The notes under the pieces: generated by a model
What the model saw: the letters and a program-made list of their open reading frames with translations, nothing else
Databases searched by the model: none
What the model was told of the DNA's origin: nothing
Position numbers and translations under genes: made by a program
From: Roseibacillus ishigakijimensis
GTDB lineage: Bacteria > Verrucomicrobiota > Verrucomicrobiia > Verrucomicrobiales > Akkermansiaceae
Assembly: GCF_016595415.1 (NCBI RefSeq)
Contig: NZ_JAENIO010000008.1
Location: 46,180 to 110,179, forward strand
Reading direction: 5' to 3'
Length of the DNA: 64,000 nucleotides
In this document: positions 62,327 to 64,000 of the stretch, piece after piece
How positions within the stretch are numbered: position 1 is the first letter of the stretch
Layout: every line of letters starts with the position of its first letter

Positions 62327-62620
62327 ATGGGCCAGCAGCATAGAAAAGTCATCAAGCGTCGCCGTCGCAAGCAATACCTCAAGCGCAAGAAGGAACTCGC
62401 CAAAACCAATCAGGTGCTTTCCCAGAAAGCCGAAAAACCTGCCGCCAAGAAGGCTGCTAAGAAAGCAGCCAAAAAGGTCGCGAAGAAAGCCGCGACCAAG
62501 GTGGCTCAACCGGCTCCCGAGGAAATCAAGGCGGAAACTCCTGCTGAAGAAACTGCTCCCGCTGCTGCTGAAGAAGCAAAGAGCGAGGAGAAAAGCGATT
62601 CTTCCGAGTCCGCTGAGTAA
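62327..62620 (+). CDS. Basic Lys/Ala-rich protein, histone-H1-like tail, unknown function
   Basis: The 97-residue protein has a very basic start (GQQHRKVIKRRRRKQYLKRKKELAK in parts, residues 2-26), a central AKK repeat region (PAAKKAAKKAAKKVAKKA) and an acidic Glu/Ala/Ser tail. The pattern suggests nucleic-acid binding by the basic half and a disordered tail, as in bacterial histone-H1-like proteins. No enzymatic motif is present. It is divergent from rlmN and followed by a terminator. The family was not firmly recognised. Confidence 0.75.
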   Translation: MGQQHRKVIKRRRRKQYLKRKKELAKTNQVLSQKAEKPAAKKAAKKAAKKVAKKAATKVAQPAPEEIKAETPAEETAPAAAEEAKSEEKSDSSESAE

Positions 62621-62661
62621 TCCTCTCCCGCGTCATTCACAACCCGGCACCCCTCATCAAC

Positions 62662-62688
62662 AGGCGACCTTTGCGGTCGCCTTTTTTA
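62662..62688 (+). terminator. Intrinsic terminator after the basic-protein gene
   Basis: AGGCGACC and GGTCGCCT form a stem with a five-base loop followed by a T run. It can stop transcripts from the basic-protein gene before convergent aroE. Confidence 0.92.
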
Positions 62689-62705
62689 TGGGGGGCCGTC
62701 ACCCG

Positions 62706-63626
62706 CTAGCGTCGTCCTTTCCGCATGGCGGGAAGGGGGTGGCTCCCGGGGAACCAGTATTCGAAGCTGAGCGCTCCCTGGTGCAGAAGGAGCGATAGCC
62801 CGTTGGCAATGCGTGCTCCGTTGGCTTCCGCTTCCCGGAGAAACTTGGTTTTGGCGGGCTGGTAGATGGTGTCGTAGACGAGGTGGTGCGGTTGCAGGCA
62901 GCGGTGGGGAATCGGAGTCGGATCGGAGGCCTTCAAGCCCAGGGAAGTGGTCTGCACGATGAGAGCGCAGTGGTCGGCAGCTTCTGCCAGTCGGGGTGAG
63001 TCGATCGCCATCGTCATGAGCCGTTCTCCGGGGCCGTTCAATTTTTGAGAGGAGAAAAGGGGCTGCAGCCGTCCCGCCAGCTCCTCAATCTTGTCCAGGG
63101 AGCGGTTGACCAAGACCAGTTGCTCGCAACCCTCGCGCGCGCACTGGGTGGCGAGAGCTTGGCCAGCTCCTCCACCGGCTCCGACCAGCATGATACGCAG
63201 GTCGCTGACATCGACCGAGAATTCCTCCCGAATGGCCTGCACAAAGCCCGGGCCATCGGTATTGAAGCCCTGCTTCTCCTCTCCCTCGCCAAAAAGGACG
63301 GTATTGACTGCGCCCAGCGCTTGCGCCGCAGGGTCCAGGGACGTGCAGACGGAGAGGGCTTCGAATTTATGGGGAACGGTCACATTGCAGCCCACGAAGC
63401 CCAGCTGCTTCATGCGGGCAAAGGCCTCGGCCAGCTCGCCGGGCTCCAGGTCGAGACGAATGTAGCGGGCCTCAAGCTGATGGGCGTCCAGCGCGGGTTG
63501 GTGCAGCTGGGGGGATTGCGAATGAGCCACCGGGTGGCCGATCACTGCCAGTTTGGCGGGCTTTTCTCCCGCAGGGTTCAGGGCCGCCTCGTCGGCCAAG
63601 TCGCTCAGGGTGTAAACTTCTTTCAT
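62706..63626 (-). CDS. aroE: Shikimate dehydrogenase
   Basis: AroE reduces 3-dehydroshikimate to shikimate with NADPH in aromatic amino-acid synthesis. The 306-residue protein has the substrate domain (AVIGHPVAHSQSPQLHQPAL, NVTVPHKFEA with the catalytic Lys, GAVNTVLF, GFNTDGPGF) and the NADP domain (MLVGAGGGAGQALATQCA, LVNRSLDKIEELAG), then VYDTIYQPAKTKFL and the end NGLSLLLHQGALSFEYW. The ATG at 63626 gives a normal length. It is divergent from the RidA-family gene. Confidence 0.95.
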   Translation of the reverse strand: MKEVYTLSDLADEAALNPAGEKPAKLAVIGHPVAHSQSPQLHQPALDAHQLEARYIRLDLEPGELAEAFARMKQLGFVGCNVTVPHKFEALSVCTSLDPAAQALGAVNTVLFGEGEEKQGFNTDGPGFVQAIREEFSVDVSDLRIMLVGAGGGAGQALATQCAREGCEQLVLVNRSLDKIEELAGRLQPLFSSQKLNGPGERLMTMAIDSPRLAEAADHCALIVQTTSLGLKASDPTPIPHRCLQPHHLVYDTIYQPAKTKFLREAEANGARIANGLSLLLHQGALSFEYWFPGSHPLPAMRKGRR

Positions 63627-63708
63627 CTGTGCGGGACCATAGCCAAGGGAGGATAAAAGAGAAGGCAAAGACTCGACCACGCGGAAGGATGCTCCTAGGC
63701 TCGCGCCC

Positions 63709-64000
63709 ATGTCAGCAGAAGCCAAACTTACCGAACTTGCTATCGAACTCCCCGCCGTTGCCACTCCGGTGGCGAGCTACGTCAATGCCGTCCGCACTGG
63801 CAATCTTCTCTTCCTTTCAGGTGGTCTTCCTTCCCTGGCCGAGGAGGCTTACAAAGGGCAGGTTCCCACCCAGGTTTCGGCAGAAACCGCCCGCGAGGCT
63901 GCCCGGGATGCCATCTTGGGGCGCTTGGCGGTCATCCGGGATGAGCTGGGCAGCCTTGATAAAGTGACCCGCGTTGTTTCCGTGCAGGGCTTTGTGAATG
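63709..64000 (+). CDS. RidA/YjgF-family protein (3' truncated by window end)
   Basis: The frame from the ATG at 63709 stays open to the window edge, giving 97 residues. It shows TPVASYVNAVRTGNLLFLSGGLPS and TAREAARDAILGRLAVIRDELGSLDKVTRVVSVQGFVN (in parts). This is the RidA-like pattern in which a strand ending in LSG is followed by a helix with AxxNxL-type residues and D-x-V. RidA members hydrolyse reactive enamine/imine intermediates. The 82-base gap to aroE holds both start regions. Confidence 0.85.
   Translation, partial: MSAEAKLTELAIELPAVATPVASYVNAVRTGNLLFLSGGLPSLAEEAYKGQVPTQVSAETAREAARDAILGRLAVIRDELGSLDKVTRVVSVQGFVN

Noticed and set aside
63629..63967. Open plus-strand frame overlapping the RidA-family start
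   Set aside because: Different frame from the RidA-like translation and made of low-complexity Arg/Pro-rich sequence; the RidA frame stays open to the edge.

Overview
The window looks like a chromosomal piece of a fairly GC-rich, diderm, probably aquatic bacterium, most likely from the Verrucomicrobiota or a close PVC relative. This placement is inference from gene content: BamD-like and LptE-like lipoproteins, an exosortase with an EpsI partner, HemQ, EboB/EboE/EboC, and a Lys/Ala-rich basic protein next to rlmN. No rRNA or tRNA gene, CRISPR array or insertion sequence was seen, so the placement rests on protein resemblance only. No stretch longer than 300 bases lacks a gene.

Positions 1-24627 are mostly housekeeping genes. 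They include rarA, an ACT-domain protein, a DraG-like/alpha-beta hydrolase fusion, a prepilin peptidase with an inserted domain, a Ca/Na antiporter, a bamD-lptE-rsmI run, a three-gene ebo set (eboB, eboE, eboC), an LAB_N membrane protein, cdaA with a very short CdaR-like partner, bioD, a TPR protein, hemQ, a ferredoxin coupled to a DUF721/DciA gene, a HAD-FolB fusion, a degenerate HtrA-like PDZ protein, rpoZ, smpB and dnaE.

Positions 24627-57735 form one large exopolysaccharide locus with all genes on the plus strand. It opens with a GbsR/MarR-type regulator and a NusG paralogue (RfaH/UpxY style). A matching inverted repeat, RGTTCA-N8-TGAACY, lies in front of the regulator and again in front of the first sugar gene, followed by a leader of consecutive hairpins. 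Next come nucleotide-sugar genes (GDP-mannose 3,5-epimerase-like, GDP-fucose synthase, GMD, GalE), two tandem WecB/TagA transferases, and a sulfate-activation set (cysC, cysD, cysN) interrupted by a four-helix-bundle gene. The more AT-rich centre holds a flippase, a methyltransferase, glycosyltransferases, three sulfotransferases, three acyltransferases and a polymerase. The far flank holds more glycosyltransferases, an exosortase/EpsI pair, a UbiA-type transferase, a ligase-like protein with a TPR-like tail and the priming sugar transferase. Taken together I infer a sulfated, O-acetylated, fucose- and perhaps L-galactose-containing exopolysaccharide. The locus carries its own PAPS supply, a dedicated repressor and a dedicated antiterminator. 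No Wza/Wzc-type export gene lies in the window.

Positions 57803-64000 return to housekeeping genes: prs, rplY, pth, rpsF, ssb, rlmN (minus), a basic Lys/Ala-rich protein, aroE (minus) and the start of a RidA-family gene cut by the window edge. Clear intrinsic terminators follow the TPR gene, rplY, ssb and the basic-protein gene.
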